From Planobispora rosea (GTDB taxonomy: Bacteria > Actinomycetota > Actinomycetes > Streptosporangiales > Streptosporangiaceae), in the NCBI RefSeq assembly GCF_014648175.1, contig NZ_BMQP01000008.1, forward strand, positions 167,676 to 231,675: 64,000 bases of DNA. The letters are read 5' to 3'. Position numbers and translations under genes: made by a program. Position 1 is the first letter of the stretch. Each line of letters starts with the position of its first letter. The notes under the pieces were generated by a model that searched no databases, was not told where the DNA came from, and saw only the letters and a list, made by a program, of their open reading frames with translations. Positions 63,936 through 64,000 of the stretch are shown here, piece after piece.

Positions 63936-64000
63936 TCTACGGCGACGCTGCGCGTCGCGGCTCGGGGGCTGGTAACCGGCTCCTGCCGTCGTCACGTGCT
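63936..64000 (+). repeat. Structured intergenic repeat, third copy, cut by the window end
   Basis: Matches 30332-30396 at 64 of 65 positions, including the perfect hairpin GCGACGC-TGC-GCGTCGC (63942-63958). It begins seven bases after the hemB stop and continues past the window. Confidence 0.95.

Noticed and set aside
60558..63995. Very long open frame (over 1100 codons) on the minus strand across the hem genes
   Set aside because: It lies opposite hemC, hemD and hemB, which have clear motifs and start/stop overlaps. Long antisense frames are a normal effect of GC-rich third positions. The product is a low-complexity Arg/Gly/Leu/Asp chain without domains.

Overview
The window is chromosomal DNA of a filamentous, high-GC actinomycete (about 70% GC by eye). 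It is probably a Streptosporangiaceae-type organism (Streptosporangium, Nonomuraea or Microbispora relatives). I infer this from gene content: a dnaK-grpE-dnaJ-hspR operon with HspR boxes, a WhiJ-like/DUF397 regulator pair, a BldN-like sigma factor with an RsbN-like partner, a small BldC-like regulator, the short ribosomal protein bS22, and a rex-hemA-hemC-hemD-hemB cluster in the order I remember from Streptomyces. I see no rRNA, tRNA, CRISPR array, prophage or transposase gene.

Layout, left half. 1-2019 is the 3' part of the membrane pyrophosphatase gene hppA, closed by a strong hairpin. 2365-2940 holds a tiny membrane ORF and a SixA-type phosphatase, facing serB. 4380-6139 is an acyltransferase pair of the ornithine-lipid (OlsB/OlsA) type. 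6233-11124 holds an aldo/keto reductase divergent from a MerR regulator, an orphan LuxR-type response regulator, a secreted protein, a QueA-like protein and an SDR. 11259-13173 is a GAF histidine kinase/response regulator pair. 13200-20945 is mixed housekeeping: an ABC ATPase, an SPFH protein, a TauE/SafE permease, a Rieske protein, an HD hydrolase and a molybdopterin oxidoreductase. 21163-23188 is a WhiJ/DUF397-type regulatory locus with two identical palindromes. A Fur regulator, a CapA lipoprotein, a TetR regulator, a TPR protein and small secreted proteins follow.

Layout, right half. 27631-34642 is the chaperone block (clpB, hspR, dnaJ, grpE, dnaK). 35402-44242 is rich in transporters: an ABC-2 exporter, proC, an MFS pump with a structured leader, a MacA/MacB-type three-gene efflux operon and another ABC-2 exporter. 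44452-45299 is a toxin-antitoxin-like pair. It is followed by a second two-component system, acuC with a downstream partner, a BldC-like regulator, bS22, an epimerase, an acyltransferase, a hydrolase and an HAD phosphatase. 54444-56021 is the RsbN/BldN pair, followed by a membrane protein fused to an ABM-like domain and a glutaredoxin-like protein. 58161-63929 is the rex-hem operon, with a Rex operator in front and translational overlaps linking most genes.

Points of most interest: (1) a hybrid antitoxin (Phd/YefM-like N-terminus, HicB-like C-terminus) with an extended HicA-like toxin and a palindromic operator; (2) an about 90-115 bp structured repeat present three times (two tandem copies before clpB, one after hemB running off the window); (3) a 54-codon ORF overlapping both rex and hemA by start/stop tetranucleotides; (4) the WhiJ-like locus with paired palindromes and a long hairpin; (5) an integral-membrane/ABM-domain fusion. 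All functional calls come from reading motifs and context; no database search was run.
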